From Lachnospiraceae bacterium (GTDB lineage: Bacteria; Bacillota; Clostridia; Lachnospirales; Lachnospiraceae): a stretch of DNA of 64,000 nt. Of the stretch, positions 7,490-16,330 are shown piece by piece. The position numbers and the translations under genes were made by a program. The notes beneath the pieces were generated by a model that was not told where the DNA came from, did not search any database, and saw only the letters and a list, made by a program, of their open reading frames with translations. The first letter of the stretch is position 1. Each line of letters starts with the position of its first letter. Location: the NCBI GenBank assembly GCA_910575255.1, contig CAJTEM010000023.1:29684-93683 (forward strand). The letters are read 5' to 3'.

Positions 7490-9466
7490 GTGAATACAAA
7501 AAGGGTAAAGGGCCAGGTGACGATCTTTATCAGCATGGTGATGATGTGCGTGTTTGCGCTGCTTTGCGGGCTGCTGGAGTCTGCCAGAACAGCGGGGGCC
7601 AGATGGTATCTTCAGACGGCATCCTCTTCCGCACTGGATTCTGTATTCAGTCAATATCATCGACAGCTGTGGGACTCCTATCGTTTGCTGTTTGTCGAAT
7701 ATGAGGATGAAGAGGAATTAGAGACCGATTATCAGGGATTTATACAGCCGTATCTGGAAGAAAGCGGATGGTATCCGATGAGACTTGAGTCCTCTGAAGT
7801 AGAAGAATGGCTGGGGGTGACGGATGATAACGGGGCTTGTCTGGAGGAAGAGATTCTGGACTATATGAAATACGGCATATGGGAATTGGATTTTGATGCG
7901 GACACGGTTACCGGACTATGGGAAAATGCGAAGGAGGCTGAGGCAGTCAGGGAGGTTGCAGAGACCTATCGGGGACGTGCCGGTGATGCGTTGAAGCTGG
8001 AGAAATCATTGGAAGCAATCAGTGAAAGTCAGGACAGACAGCTTGATACAAAGCGTCAGGGGCTTTCCTGCCTGAGAGGATATGACGGGCCGGGCTTTCG
8101 GAGAGTGGCAGAGGAACTGATCCGGGAGCTGAAGCGCATGCCTGGCCTGGTAGAACGTTATCGGAAGCAGGCAGACAAACTGGCAGAGGATCTGGGCGAG
8201 AGCCGTGGAATATATGAGGAAGAACGACAGGACTGCAGCAGTCGGACGGACGGACAGCTGGCAGAAGAGATTCGTCAGTTTGAGGCTTATATTGACCAGG
8301 ACGGGGAACGCCGGCAGGAGATTGAGGCACTTGATGCACAATCACGGGATCAGATTGCCTTGGTAGAGGCAGTGATTGAGGAGGCAGAGGAGGTGGAACG
8401 GATCATTGACGAGTGGGAAAGTGAGGACGACGAGGATGAGGGACCGAATCTGCATGCCTTGTGGTCCCCGGTAATCCGGCATTTTGATCAGCTGAGGATT
8501 CAGGCGCTGTCCTTCCGGCATGGCGTCAAGGATAAAAAGACAGAAGGATTTTTGAAAAAGGTAGAGGAGCTTTATCGCTCCGGACTGTTGAGACTGGTAG
8601 TGCCAGAGGAAAAGGAGATATCAGCGGGAGTACTGGAAACATTAGAGATACCTTCCGAAACAGAGATCTGGTCAGGGGGAGCCAGAAATATTTCACTGAT
8701 GGATCATCTGATGGTGAATGAATATTGCGGCCGGTTTTTCCGGTGTTTTCCGGCAGGTGGAGATGGAGAGGAAATAGCAAAGGATGGAGTGCAGCAGGAA
8801 AAGGGAACAGAAGGAAAGGGAGGACTTTCCTATGAAGTAGAATACATGATCGGAGGTAAGGACCTTGATGAAGAAAATCTTGTGTTTGTGGTAAACCGGC
8901 TGCTGGCAATCCGGGAGGGATTGAATCTGATTCACATCCTTTCGGATTCGCAAAAGCGGCAGGAAGCACAGAACCTGGCAATGCTGATCACTGGTGTGGC
9001 AGGGCTTTCACCACTGGTATTGCTGACAACGTTTTTTGTAATGTCGATCTGGGCCTTGGGAGAATCCCTGATGGATATCCGTGGATTGCTGGCGGGAAAA
9101 CAGGTGATGCTGTTTAAGTCGTCCGAGGACTGGACGCTGGATCTGGATCAGCTGGTGAGCATGGGGCAGAACGGAGAGATTGGTACCGGAGGCGGGGAAC
9201 GAGGACTGGTGTATTTGTCCTGGCTGAAAATTTTACTGATTATGGATGAGATTGTCTGTCAGGAATATCGGATGATGGACATGATACAGATGAATATCTG
9301 CCGTGTACAAAAGAGTTTTCGAATGCGGCGGGGAATCTACCAGGTTCAGCTGAAAAACAGTCTGGTTGGGAAGCATGTGTTCTTTTCGCTGGGATTCGTG
9401 GAACAGATGACCGGCAGCAGAGAACATACATATCCTATGGAAAATATGGTGGAACGGAAATATTAA
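7490..9466 (+). CDS. DUF5702 domain protein (TadG-like pilus-associated)
   Basis: A 658-residue protein with an N-terminal helix in GQVTIFISMVMMCVFALL and the SARTAGARWYLQTASSSALD segment typical of the DUF5702/TadG-like group. A large acidic, coiled-coil-rich outside part follows (many EE/EEAEEVERI stretches). A second hydrophobic region near residues 490-530 (LAMLITGVAGLSPLVLL) probably re-enters the membrane. It starts with GTG at 7490 behind GAGGAG, immediately after the pilin. Its role is likely structural, as a minor pilin-like or surface-anchoring component; the biochemical function is unknown. Confidence 0.72.
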   Translation: MNTKRVKGQVTIFISMVMMCVFALLCGLLESARTAGARWYLQTASSSALDSVFSQYHRQLWDSYRLLFVEYEDEEELETDYQGFIQPYLEESGWYPMRLESSEVEEWLGVTDDNGACLEEEILDYMKYGIWELDFDADTVTGLWENAKEAEAVREVAETYRGRAGDALKLEKSLEAISESQDRQLDTKRQGLSCLRGYDGPGFRRVAEELIRELKRMPGLVERYRKQADKLAEDLGESRGIYEEERQDCSSRTDGQLAEEIRQFEAYIDQDGERRQEIEALDAQSRDQIALVEAVIEEAEEVERIIDEWESEDDEDEGPNLHALWSPVIRHFDQLRIQALSFRHGVKDKKTEGFLKKVEELYRSGLLRLVVPEEKEISAGVLETLEIPSETEIWSGGARNISLMDHLMVNEYCGRFFRCFPAGGDGEEIAKDGVQQEKGTEGKGGLSYEVEYMIGGKDLDEENLVFVVNRLLAIREGLNLIHILSDSQKRQEAQNLAMLITGVAGLSPLVLLTTFFVMSIWALGESLMDIRGLLAGKQVMLFKSSEDWTLDLDQLVSMGQNGEIGTGGGERGLVYLSWLKILLIMDEIVCQEYRMMDMIQMNICRVQKSFRMRRGIYQVQLKNSLVGKHVFFSLGFVEQMTGSREHTYPMENMVERKY

Positions 9467-9503
9467 CAGGGGATACTCAGGTGAAGAAAGGGGGTGGACA
9501 GGA

Positions 9504-10604
9504 ATGCCTTTTTCCGTGGCAGTCCTTCAACAATATCAAATAACCAAGCTGCGAATTCGCAGAAAACCCAACGAAAAGAAAAGCAAAGAAGTCGTGACTC
9601 TCCAAGTACGAATCCTGAAAAAAATATTTATTTCTATTCTTCAGGACAGCTGCGGTAAAAGGGCATTCCTGTCCATCCCCGCTTCCCTGACATTGGAGGC
9701 GGTAATGAGTCTGACTCTGTTTATCTTTGCTGTGGTATGTCTGATTCTGCCCATGAAAATCATGAATACTGAGCGGAAAATACAGGCAGCATTAGAGAAA
9801 ATGGGTGAAGATTACAGCCAATATGCCTATGTGGCGCATGCACTGGAAAAGGGGAAGCTTTCTTCCGTGGCGGGAGCAGGTGACTTTGCAAAGCAATTCG
9901 GCCGTCAGATGATATCCGGTGCGGCACAGGGATATGCTCAGGTACAGGTCAGTTCTTATGTGGATACAGAGGCCATGAAACAAACTCGTATGCTGCGTTC
10001 ACAGATATTGGAGGATGGGGAGACGATTGATCTGGTGTTTGATTATGAGATCCGTCTGCCTTTTCCGGTATTAGGACTTTCCGCACTACAGAGATCTGCG
10101 CGTTGCAAAAGACGAGCCTGGATCGGAAAAGAGGGCAAGGATTACGGAGAGGACACAGGAGGGGATGCTGGGGAGGATCCCGTAGTTTATATCGGTAAGA
10201 ACAGTACGCGCTATCATAGAAACCGGAGCTGTCATTATCTGTCTAACAACCTGACAGGAGTAGCCAGGGACAAGGTATCCGGGCTGCGCAATGACAATGG
10301 GGGAAGGTATTATCCCTGCGCTGTATGCGGAAAGAATGCCGGTAGTACCGTTTATATTATGCCGAGCGGGAGCAGCTATCACAGCAGTAAACGTTGTACG
10401 GCAATTGTGGCATATGCGCGGGCGGTAAGATTGTCTGAGGTGGAGCATTTGGGAGCATGCTCGTATTGTGGGAAGTCAAATACCCCGCTACAAGCAACGG
10501 GGCATCAAATTTGCAGCGCAGCAAGCTGCGGGGTATTTGACCCTCGCGGCATTCGCCAAATGCTCGTGCAAGCACGGCACTTGGCTCATTGCTCGCGGAA
10601 ATAA
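9504..10604 (+). CDS. TadE-like pseudopilin with C-terminal Cys/His (zinc-site-like) repeats
   Basis: A 366-residue protein. SIPASLTLEAVMSLTLFIF (about residues 57-75) is a TadE-type pseudopilin helix with Glu in the prepilin-like position. After a globular part come two similar Cys/His units: YHRNRSCHYL ... YYPCAVCGK (about residues 233-275) and YHSSKRCTAIV ... ACSYCGK (about 291-325). Each is an H-x4-C plus C-x2-C pattern that could hold a metal ion. The last ~40 residues, after GKS, are encoded by a dispersed intergenic repeat (10478-10608) read in frame to its TAA, so the original C-terminus seems to have been replaced. The start at 9504 is the first ATG after a GGGGGTGG site. Confidence 0.7.
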   Translation: MPFSVAVLQQYQITKLRIRRKPNEKKSKEVVTLQVRILKKIFISILQDSCGKRAFLSIPASLTLEAVMSLTLFIFAVVCLILPMKIMNTERKIQAALEKMGEDYSQYAYVAHALEKGKLSSVAGAGDFAKQFGRQMISGAAQGYAQVQVSSYVDTEAMKQTRMLRSQILEDGETIDLVFDYEIRLPFPVLGLSALQRSARCKRRAWIGKEGKDYGEDTGGDAGEDPVVYIGKNSTRYHRNRSCHYLSNNLTGVARDKVSGLRNDNGGRYYPCAVCGKNAGSTVYIMPSGSSYHSSKRCTAIVAYARAVRLSEVEHLGACSYCGKSNTPLQATGHQICSAASCGVFDPRGIRQMLVQARHLAHCSRK

Positions 10605-10608
10605 AGGA
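10478..10608 (+). repeat. Dispersed hairpin-rich repeat A, copy 1
   Basis: About 130 bases beginning ATACCCCGCTACAAGC and ending GCTCGCGGAAATAAAGG. It contains several short hairpins (CCCCG..CGGGG, GCAGC..GCTGC, CGTGC..GCACGG). A diverged and shorter copy lies at 62468-62569. Copy 1 gives the tadE-like gene its final codons and the next gene its Shine-Dalgarno. Confidence 0.75.
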
Positions 10609-10615
10609 GACGGGT

Positions 10616-11065
10616 ATGGGAGTACGGGGAATTGCCTGGCTGTTGTTTCTGGGATATCTGCTGGCAGCAGCCATACAGGATTTTCGAGAAAAGCAGGTTA
10701 AAATATGGGTGTTTGTTCTGTTCGGATTCCTGGGATTGATAACAGCCGGGAAAAATCTCGGCTGGCAGGAGCATCTAAAAAGCAGCTGCCTGGGGTTGGG
10801 ACTTCTGGGATTGGGAAAAGTCAGCCGCTGGGAGATCGGAGCAGGAGACGGACTGTTTTTTTTGATCAGCGGGTATTTACTGAGCTTTTGGGAAAATATG
10901 ATGATGCTATGCGGGGGAGTCATGCTGTGTGGATTGTATGCCATGATACGATTTGTATGGCATCGGATGCACAGAGGTAACCGGATCGGAAAGGAAAACG
11001 TGCCCTTTTTACCCTTTGTAGCGGTCTGGGGAGTCTGTGTGACAGCAGTGCAATTCTTTCCGTGA
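10616..11065 (+). CDS. Prepilin peptidase (A24 family), second copy
   Basis: A 149-residue membrane aspartyl protease. Catalytic Asp residues appear in AIQDFREKQVKIW and in EIGAGDGLFF (GxGD motif). Six hydrophobic stretches are visible. The ATG at 10616 lies six bases after AAAGGAG, which is supplied by the end of repeat A. It is only distantly similar to the first peptidase of the operon, so the two may have different substrates, for example Flp pilin versus TadE-like pseudopilins. Confidence 0.78.
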   Translation: MGVRGIAWLLFLGYLLAAAIQDFREKQVKIWVFVLFGFLGLITAGKNLGWQEHLKSSCLGLGLLGLGKVSRWEIGAGDGLFFLISGYLLSFWENMMMLCGGVMLCGLYAMIRFVWHRMHRGNRIGKENVPFLPFVAVWGVCVTAVQFFP

Positions 11066-11082
11066 CGGTATCGGAAAGGTGA

Positions 11083-11373
11083 ATGAATATGGGAAAAGGA
11101 ATCCGTGCCAGCTATACCGTGGAAGCAGCGGGAGTAATGGCAATCGTATTACTGGTTGTGATGGTTCTTTTGAATCATGCGTTTCATGTTCGTGCGGAAA
11201 CGGCAGGAGATTTTACGGTTCATGAGTGGGTAGAACGAAAACGACATGCGATTGAGAATCAGGAGGAGCATGAGATTACTTCACAGGCGCAGGGAATGCG
11301 CTGGAGCATAGAAATTACTGCCCCGGTCTTCCGACCTGAGGAAACCTTACGGATGTGGAGTCTGGCTGAATAA
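11083..11373 (+). CDS. TadE-like pseudopilin, small
   Basis: A 96-residue minor pseudopilin. ASYTVEAAGVMAIVLLVVMVLL is the N-terminal pilin-like helix, with Thr-Val-Glu as in other clostridial TadE-like proteins. A short periplasm-facing domain follows. It sits directly behind the second prepilin peptidase, its likely processing enzyme. A second ATG six bases downstream (11089) could also be used. Confidence 0.7.
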   Translation: MNMGKGIRASYTVEAAGVMAIVLLVVMVLLNHAFHVRAETAGDFTVHEWVERKRHAIENQEEHEITSQAQGMRWSIEITAPVFRPEETLRMWSLAE

Positions 11374-11400
11374 AACTGGTACACACAGGGAGGGATGTTC

Positions 11401-12636
11401 ATGCAAATCAGTTATCAAAGAGAGTTCCGACATAATTACCTGATTATTGACCCAGAGGAACTGATATGGCAGGGCTATGAGAGTCAGATGCTGCGAAAGA
11501 ATCCGATTGAGGGACTTTTACGGTTTCAGATTCGTCAGATAGATGAAAAAGTCCGCTTTTATTATGAGATCACATCGCGGCAGCCACTGGTAAGAATTCT
11601 GAAAAACCGGAATATTCAGGCAGATGAAATTCGCAGACTGATGTTGGGAATTTTTGGTGCATTAGAAAGAATGGATACATTCTTGCTGCGGGAGGAAAGG
11701 ATTTTATTAGATCCCGAATACTTATATGTAGATTCGGATACATTCCGGGTATGGCTTTGCGTGATTCCAGGGCTGAAAAAGAATTTTCCGGAAAGTTTTG
11801 GAAAGCTTTTGGAGTATTTACTGGGAAATGTGGATCATCAGGATAAGGAAAGCGTTGTGTTGGCATATGGGCTGTATCAGGAGACGCGCAAGGAGAATTA
11901 CGGACTGACAGATCTGGTACGTATGCTGCAGGGAGAAAAGGAGCCGGAGGAAAAGACGGTCTGCCGGAAGTATGAGAGACAAAACAGATATGAACAAAAA
12001 CCGGAGTTGCCTGGAAAAGAAGAAATGGCACGAAAGGGAGGAAATCACAGAGATGAGAAAAGCTTGGCTTGTGGAGATGATGGACCCAAAAGGGATGCGC
12101 AGAGGGCGGAGGGAAAGAATGGTTGGAAGGAGAGATGCAGACAATGGAAGATACCGTTTTTTCATAAACCTGACCATGAGGAGGAGGCATTGCCGGCGCG
12201 TGTGCCATGGGAGATGATGTATCAGGAGCTGGCATCCACAGAGGAGAGGGAGGAGGGGATCCGGGAGAGACCGTCAGACAGAGGAAGCTCATCGAATCCG
12301 ACCAGTCAGGGGACTGTATTGTTGGCGGATATTTCTGAGGGAGCGGAACAAAGAATGCTCCGGGCGTTGGATGCAGGGGGAAAGGATATTCCCATTCCCT
12401 ATTATCCTTTTATTATCGGGAAGCAGGAAAACCTGGTGGATTTTAAACTGGATCAGGATACCGTCAGCCGTCTTCATGTGAAGATAGACAGGGATAAAGA
12501 CAGCTATCGGATTAAGGATTTGAATTCTACTAACGGGACGATGCTCCGTGGCAGGCTGTTGGAGAATAATGAGGAGGCAGAGATTCGCGCAGGAGATGAA
12601 ATCTGCATTGCCCGGTTCCGGTATCGTTTTGAATAG
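11401..12636 (+). CDS. DUF6382 and FHA domain protein
   Basis: A 411-residue cytoplasmic protein. Residues about 1-175 match the DUF6382 type found with clostridial Tad loci. A long charged, low-complexity linker follows. Residues about 315-411 form a forkhead-associated phosphothreonine-binding domain with the motifs FIIGKQ, DTVSRLHVKI and DLNSTNGT. I prefer the ATG at 11401 over 11395, because GGGAGGG lies seven bases before it. As last gene of the Tad operon it probably links pilus assembly to Ser/Thr phosphorylation; no kinase is encoded in the window. Confidence 0.82.
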   Translation: MQISYQREFRHNYLIIDPEELIWQGYESQMLRKNPIEGLLRFQIRQIDEKVRFYYEITSRQPLVRILKNRNIQADEIRRLMLGIFGALERMDTFLLREERILLDPEYLYVDSDTFRVWLCVIPGLKKNFPESFGKLLEYLLGNVDHQDKESVVLAYGLYQETRKENYGLTDLVRMLQGEKEPEEKTVCRKYERQNRYEQKPELPGKEEMARKGGNHRDEKSLACGDDGPKRDAQRAEGKNGWKERCRQWKIPFFHKPDHEEEALPARVPWEMMYQELASTEEREEGIRERPSDRGSSSNPTSQGTVLLADISEGAEQRMLRALDAGGKDIPIPYYPFIIGKQENLVDFKLDQDTVSRLHVKIDRDKDSYRIKDLNSTNGTMLRGRLLENNEEAEIRAGDEICIARFRYRFE

Positions 12637-12648
12637 GATACAGATTCC

Positions 12649-12677
12649 TTGAGTTTTTTTACAGATTGTGATATAGT
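12649..12677 (+). promoter_or_regulatory. Promoter of metG
   Basis: TTGAGT at 12649-12654 and TATAGT at 12672-12677 with 17-base spacing, 37 bases before the metG ATG. The T-run just after the -35 may also help end the Tad transcript. Confidence 0.5.
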
Positions 12678-12713
12678 TTCTTCATAAATCAAAGGTTCAG
12701 GAGGGATTGGCTC

Positions 12714-14711
12714 ATGTGTCAGGAACAAAACTGCAATTGTAAAAAGCCATATTATATTACGACAGCGATCGCTTATACATCCGGTAAGCCTCATATCGGC
12801 AATACCTATGAAATTGTGCTGGCAGACAGTATTGCCCGTTTCAAGCGGGAGCAGGGCTATGATGTCCGCTTTCAGACAGGGACAGATGAACATGGACAGA
12901 AGATCGAGCTAAAGGCACAGGAGGCAGGGATTACACCTCAGGAATTCGTGGATGGTGTGGCTGCTCAGATCCGGGAGATATGGGATCTGATGAATACTTC
13001 TTATGATAAATTTATCCGTACCACAGATAAGGATCATGAGGCGATGGTACAAAGAATTTTCAAAAAGCTCTATGATCAGGGGGACATTTATAAGGGGTAC
13101 TATGAGGGGCTTTATTGTACTCCCTGTGAGTCCTTCTTTACCGAGTCCCAGCTGGTAGACGGAAAGTGTCCGGACTGTGGGCGCGAGGTACAGCCGGCAA
13201 AGGAAGAGGCTTATTTTTTCAAGATGAGCAAGTATGCGGATCGGCTGATTGAGCATATCAATACACATCCGGAGTTTATCCAGCCGGTAGCGCGTAAGAA
13301 TGAGATGATGAATAATTTCCTGCTCCCTGGCCTGCAGGATCTGTGTGTATCCCGGACTTCATTCACCTGGGGAATTCCGGTCAGCTTTGATCCGAAACAT
13401 GTGACTTATGTGTGGTTGGATGCATTGACGAACTATATCACGGGGCTTGGCTATGACTGTGACGGCAATCATGGGGAACTGTATCAGAAATACTGGCCTG
13501 CTGATTTGCATCTGATCGGAAAGGATATCATCCGTTTCCATACGATTTATTGGCCGATCTTCTTGATGGCTCTGGATATTCCTCTGCCAAAGCAGGTGTT
13601 TGGTCATCCGTGGCTTCTGCAGAGCGGCGGGAAGATGAGCAAATCCAAGGGGAATGTACTATATGCAGATACCCTGGCAGCGATGTTCGGCGTAGATGCC
13701 GTGCGTTATTTTGTGCTGCATGAGATGCCCTTTGACAACGACGGCGTGATTTCATGGGAGCTGATGGTAGAGCGGCTGAATTCAGACCTGGCCAATATTT
13801 TAGGGAATCTGGTAAACCGGACGGTTTCTATGTCGAACAAGTACTTTGGTGGGGAGGTGCGAGACGGAGGTGTCGGTGCGCAGGAGGACGAGGATCTGAA
13901 GGCAGTGACACTGGCAGCGGTAAAGAAGACGGAAGCGAAGATGGACGAGCTGCGGGTGGCAGATGCCATCGGTGAGATCTTTAATATATTCCGCCGCTGC
14001 AATAAATATATTGATGAGACTATGCCGTGGGCGCTGGCTAAGGATGAGACAAAGAGGGATCGGTTGGCTACAGTGCTTTATAATCTGGTGGAGGCGATTA
14101 CCATTGGGGCTTCTCTGCTGGAATCCTTTATGCCGGAGACCTCGGCAAAGATTCTGGTTCAGTTGAATGCGTCGAAGCGTATTCTTGCAGAGATGGATGA
14201 GTTTGGCAGATATCCGTCAGGGAATAAGGTAACCGATAAGCCGGAGATACTGTTTGCCCGCATGGAAGCAGAAAAGGTGCTGGAACAGGTGGAAAGCATG
14301 CAGGCGGCAGAGAACATAGAGGAAGAGGGCGATGCCGGGGAGGAGGCAAAAGAGGCTGAGAACGTGATTGATATAGAGGCGAAGCCGGAGATTACCTATG
14401 ATGATTTTGCCCGCCTTCAGTTCCAGGTGGGAGAGATCATTGCCTGCGAGGCAGTGCAAAAATCACGCAAGCTTTTGTGTTCTAAGGTAAAGATTGGGAG
14501 CCAGGTAAGACAGATTGTCAGCGGAATCAAGGCAAATTACACTCCGGAAGAGATGGTGGGAAAGAAGGTTATGGTAGTAGTGAATCTGAAGCCTGCAAAG
14601 CTGGCAGGGATACTGTCGGAGGGGATGCTGCTGTGTGCGGAGGACGCGGACGGGAACTTGAGCCTGATGGTTCCGGAGAAGGAGATGCCGGCCGGGGCAG
14701 AGATCTGCTGA
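12714..14711 (+). CDS. metG: Methionyl-tRNA synthetase
   Basis: A 665-residue class I aminoacyl-tRNA synthetase that charges tRNA-Met. The HIGH-type motif is GKPHIGN near residue 27, a zinc knuckle is in CTPCES ... CPDCGRE, and KMSKSKGN lies near residue 307. The last ~110 residues (FQVGEIIACEAVQKS ... GIKANYTPEEMVGKKV) are the OB-fold tRNA-binding dimerisation domain, joined by an acidic linker. CAGGAGGG precedes the ATG. It likely heads an operon with the following traX-like and tatD genes, a common clostridial order for metG and tatD. Confidence 0.97.
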   Translation: MCQEQNCNCKKPYYITTAIAYTSGKPHIGNTYEIVLADSIARFKREQGYDVRFQTGTDEHGQKIELKAQEAGITPQEFVDGVAAQIREIWDLMNTSYDKFIRTTDKDHEAMVQRIFKKLYDQGDIYKGYYEGLYCTPCESFFTESQLVDGKCPDCGREVQPAKEEAYFFKMSKYADRLIEHINTHPEFIQPVARKNEMMNNFLLPGLQDLCVSRTSFTWGIPVSFDPKHVTYVWLDALTNYITGLGYDCDGNHGELYQKYWPADLHLIGKDIIRFHTIYWPIFLMALDIPLPKQVFGHPWLLQSGGKMSKSKGNVLYADTLAAMFGVDAVRYFVLHEMPFDNDGVISWELMVERLNSDLANILGNLVNRTVSMSNKYFGGEVRDGGVGAQEDEDLKAVTLAAVKKTEAKMDELRVADAIGEIFNIFRRCNKYIDETMPWALAKDETKRDRLATVLYNLVEAITIGASLLESFMPETSAKILVQLNASKRILAEMDEFGRYPSGNKVTDKPEILFARMEAEKVLEQVESMQAAENIEEEGDAGEEAKEAENVIDIEAKPEITYDDFARLQFQVGEIIACEAVQKSRKLLCSKVKIGSQVRQIVSGIKANYTPEEMVGKKVMVVVNLKPAKLAGILSEGMLLCAEDADGNLSLMVPEKEMPAGAEIC

Positions 14712-14718
14712 TAGAGAT

Positions 14719-15516
14719 ATGAAGGGGTCCCGAGAATTTCTTAATGGCAGCAATCTGAAGTGGATTGCGATGATTACCATGCTGATTGACCATATGGGAT
14801 ATCTGCTGCTGGGATATGGAGTGCTTTGGGTGCTGCCGGAGTCTGCAATACAATATGCGAAGTGGTATCGGATTTATTGGATGATGCGCTGTGTGGGGCG
14901 GGTTGCCTTTCCTGTCTATGCTTTTTTGCTGACAGAAGGGATCGTGCATACACGGGACTGGAAGCGGTATGCGTGGCGTCTGGGGATCTTTGCTTTTCTT
15001 TCTGAGATTCCCTTTGATTTCATGTGTTTTCAAAAGCCGTTTAGCATGGCTGGACAGAATGTGTTTTTTACTTTATTGATTGGTCTTTTAACGGTCAAGG
15101 CGGCGGAGCATGCCTCTGGTCGGATATCCGGAGAAAAAAGAATGACGGTCTGGATTGTGATAACCGGGCTTGGCTGTGTGACAGCGGTTTTGCTGCGGAC
15201 GGATTATGACTATACCGGGGTTATCCTGATCGTGCTGCTGCATCTGCTTCGTGGGACGCGGATTCGGCAGTGCGTCGGAGGATTTTTCTGGCTTGCGATA
15301 AGCCTGAAGAGCTGGCAATATCTGGGAGGGTTGGCCTTCGCCTTTCTTCTGATCGGCATTTATAACGGAGAACGGGGCAGCGGAAGAGGGAAATATGCCT
15401 TTTATGCTTTCTATCCTCTTCATATGCTGGCGCTGTATCTTTTGTATCAATGGATGATGCCCAATATCGGCAGTATTTTTGGATTCACGAATCTGGCTCT
15501 GACAGGAATCCAATAG
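14719..15516 (+). CDS. TraX family membrane protein
   Basis: A 265-residue polytopic membrane protein. NGSNLKWIAMITMLIDHMGYLL at the N-terminus is diagnostic of the TraX family, named after the F-pilin acetylase but widespread in Firmicutes chromosomes with no proven role. About eight hydrophobic segments are visible. It starts 7 bases after metG and is probably cotranscribed. Its insertion between metG and tatD is unusual, as these are often adjacent. Confidence 0.85.
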   Translation: MKGSREFLNGSNLKWIAMITMLIDHMGYLLLGYGVLWVLPESAIQYAKWYRIYWMMRCVGRVAFPVYAFLLTEGIVHTRDWKRYAWRLGIFAFLSEIPFDFMCFQKPFSMAGQNVFFTLLIGLLTVKAAEHASGRISGEKRMTVWIVITGLGCVTAVLLRTDYDYTGVILIVLLHLLRGTRIRQCVGGFFWLAISLKSWQYLGGLAFAFLLIGIYNGERGSGRGKYAFYAFYPLHMLALYLLYQWMMPNIGSIFGFTNLALTGIQ

Positions 15517-15537
15517 AAGTTTACAGGAGACAGGAAT

Positions 15538-16314
15538 ATGAAGATATTTGATACCCATGCTCATTATAATGATGAAGCCTTTGACAAAGACCGGGATGAA
15601 CTGCTGAGGAGTTTGAATGCGAAGGGTATCGGAACCGTAGTTAATGTGGGAGCCAGCATTCAAAGTACCAAAGAGACTTTGCAGCTTACCCGCCAATATC
15701 ACTTTGTCTATGGCGCTGCAGGCGTTCACCCGAATGAGACCGGGGAATTGAACGACAATCTGATGGAGTGGCTGAGGGATATAACCAGAGAGAACAAGAT
15801 CGTTGCGGTCGGAGAGATCGGCCTGGACTATCACTGGGAGGAACCGGAGCCGGAGATACAGAAATATTGGTTTGTCCGTCAGCTGACTCTGGCACGAGAG
15901 GAACGGCTTCCGGTTATCATTCACAGCCGGGATGCGGCCAGAGATACTCTGGATATCATAAAGGCGGAGAGGGCAGAAGAGACAGGAGGAGTGCTTCACT
16001 GCTTTTCCTACGGAGTGGATCTGGCCAGAGAATATCTGCAGATGGGATTCTATCTGGGGATTGGCGGGGTAGTAACCTTCCATAATGCCAGAAAGCTGAA
16101 AGAGGTGGTAAAATATGCGCCATTAGACCAGCTGGTGCTGGAAACGGATTGTCCTTATCTGTCACCGGAGCCGTACCGGGGCAGACGGAATTCCTCTTTA
16201 AATCTTATTTATGTAGCAGAACAGATCGGACAGATAAAAAATATTCCGGCTGATGAGGTGATTTTGGTCACCAGCCGGAATGCAAAGCGATTATATCGGA
16301 TCCTGGATGAATAG
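15538..16314 (+). CDS. TatD family metal-dependent hydrolase
   Basis: A 258-residue TIM-barrel deoxyribonuclease-type hydrolase. Metal ligands are visible in DTHAHYND (N-terminus), GEIGLDYHW, PVIIHSRDA, LHCFSYG and LETDCPYLSPEPYRG. Family members act on 3' ends of DNA and in protein quality control. Length matches the family. It follows traX with a good AGGAGA site. I am confident of the family, less of the exact substrate. Confidence 0.95.
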   Translation: MKIFDTHAHYNDEAFDKDRDELLRSLNAKGIGTVVNVGASIQSTKETLQLTRQYHFVYGAAGVHPNETGELNDNLMEWLRDITRENKIVAVGEIGLDYHWEEPEPEIQKYWFVRQLTLAREERLPVIIHSRDAARDTLDIIKAERAEETGGVLHCFSYGVDLAREYLQMGFYLGIGGVVTFHNARKLKEVVKYAPLDQLVLETDCPYLSPEPYRGRRNSSLNLIYVAEQIGQIKNIPADEVILVTSRNAKRLYRILDE

Positions 16315-16330
16315 GAGCGGATGGGATATC

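Noticed and set aside
14719..15516. Conjugation locus suggested by TraX
   Set aside because: TraX-family proteins are common as chromosomal genes in Firmicutes, and no other transfer gene is near.
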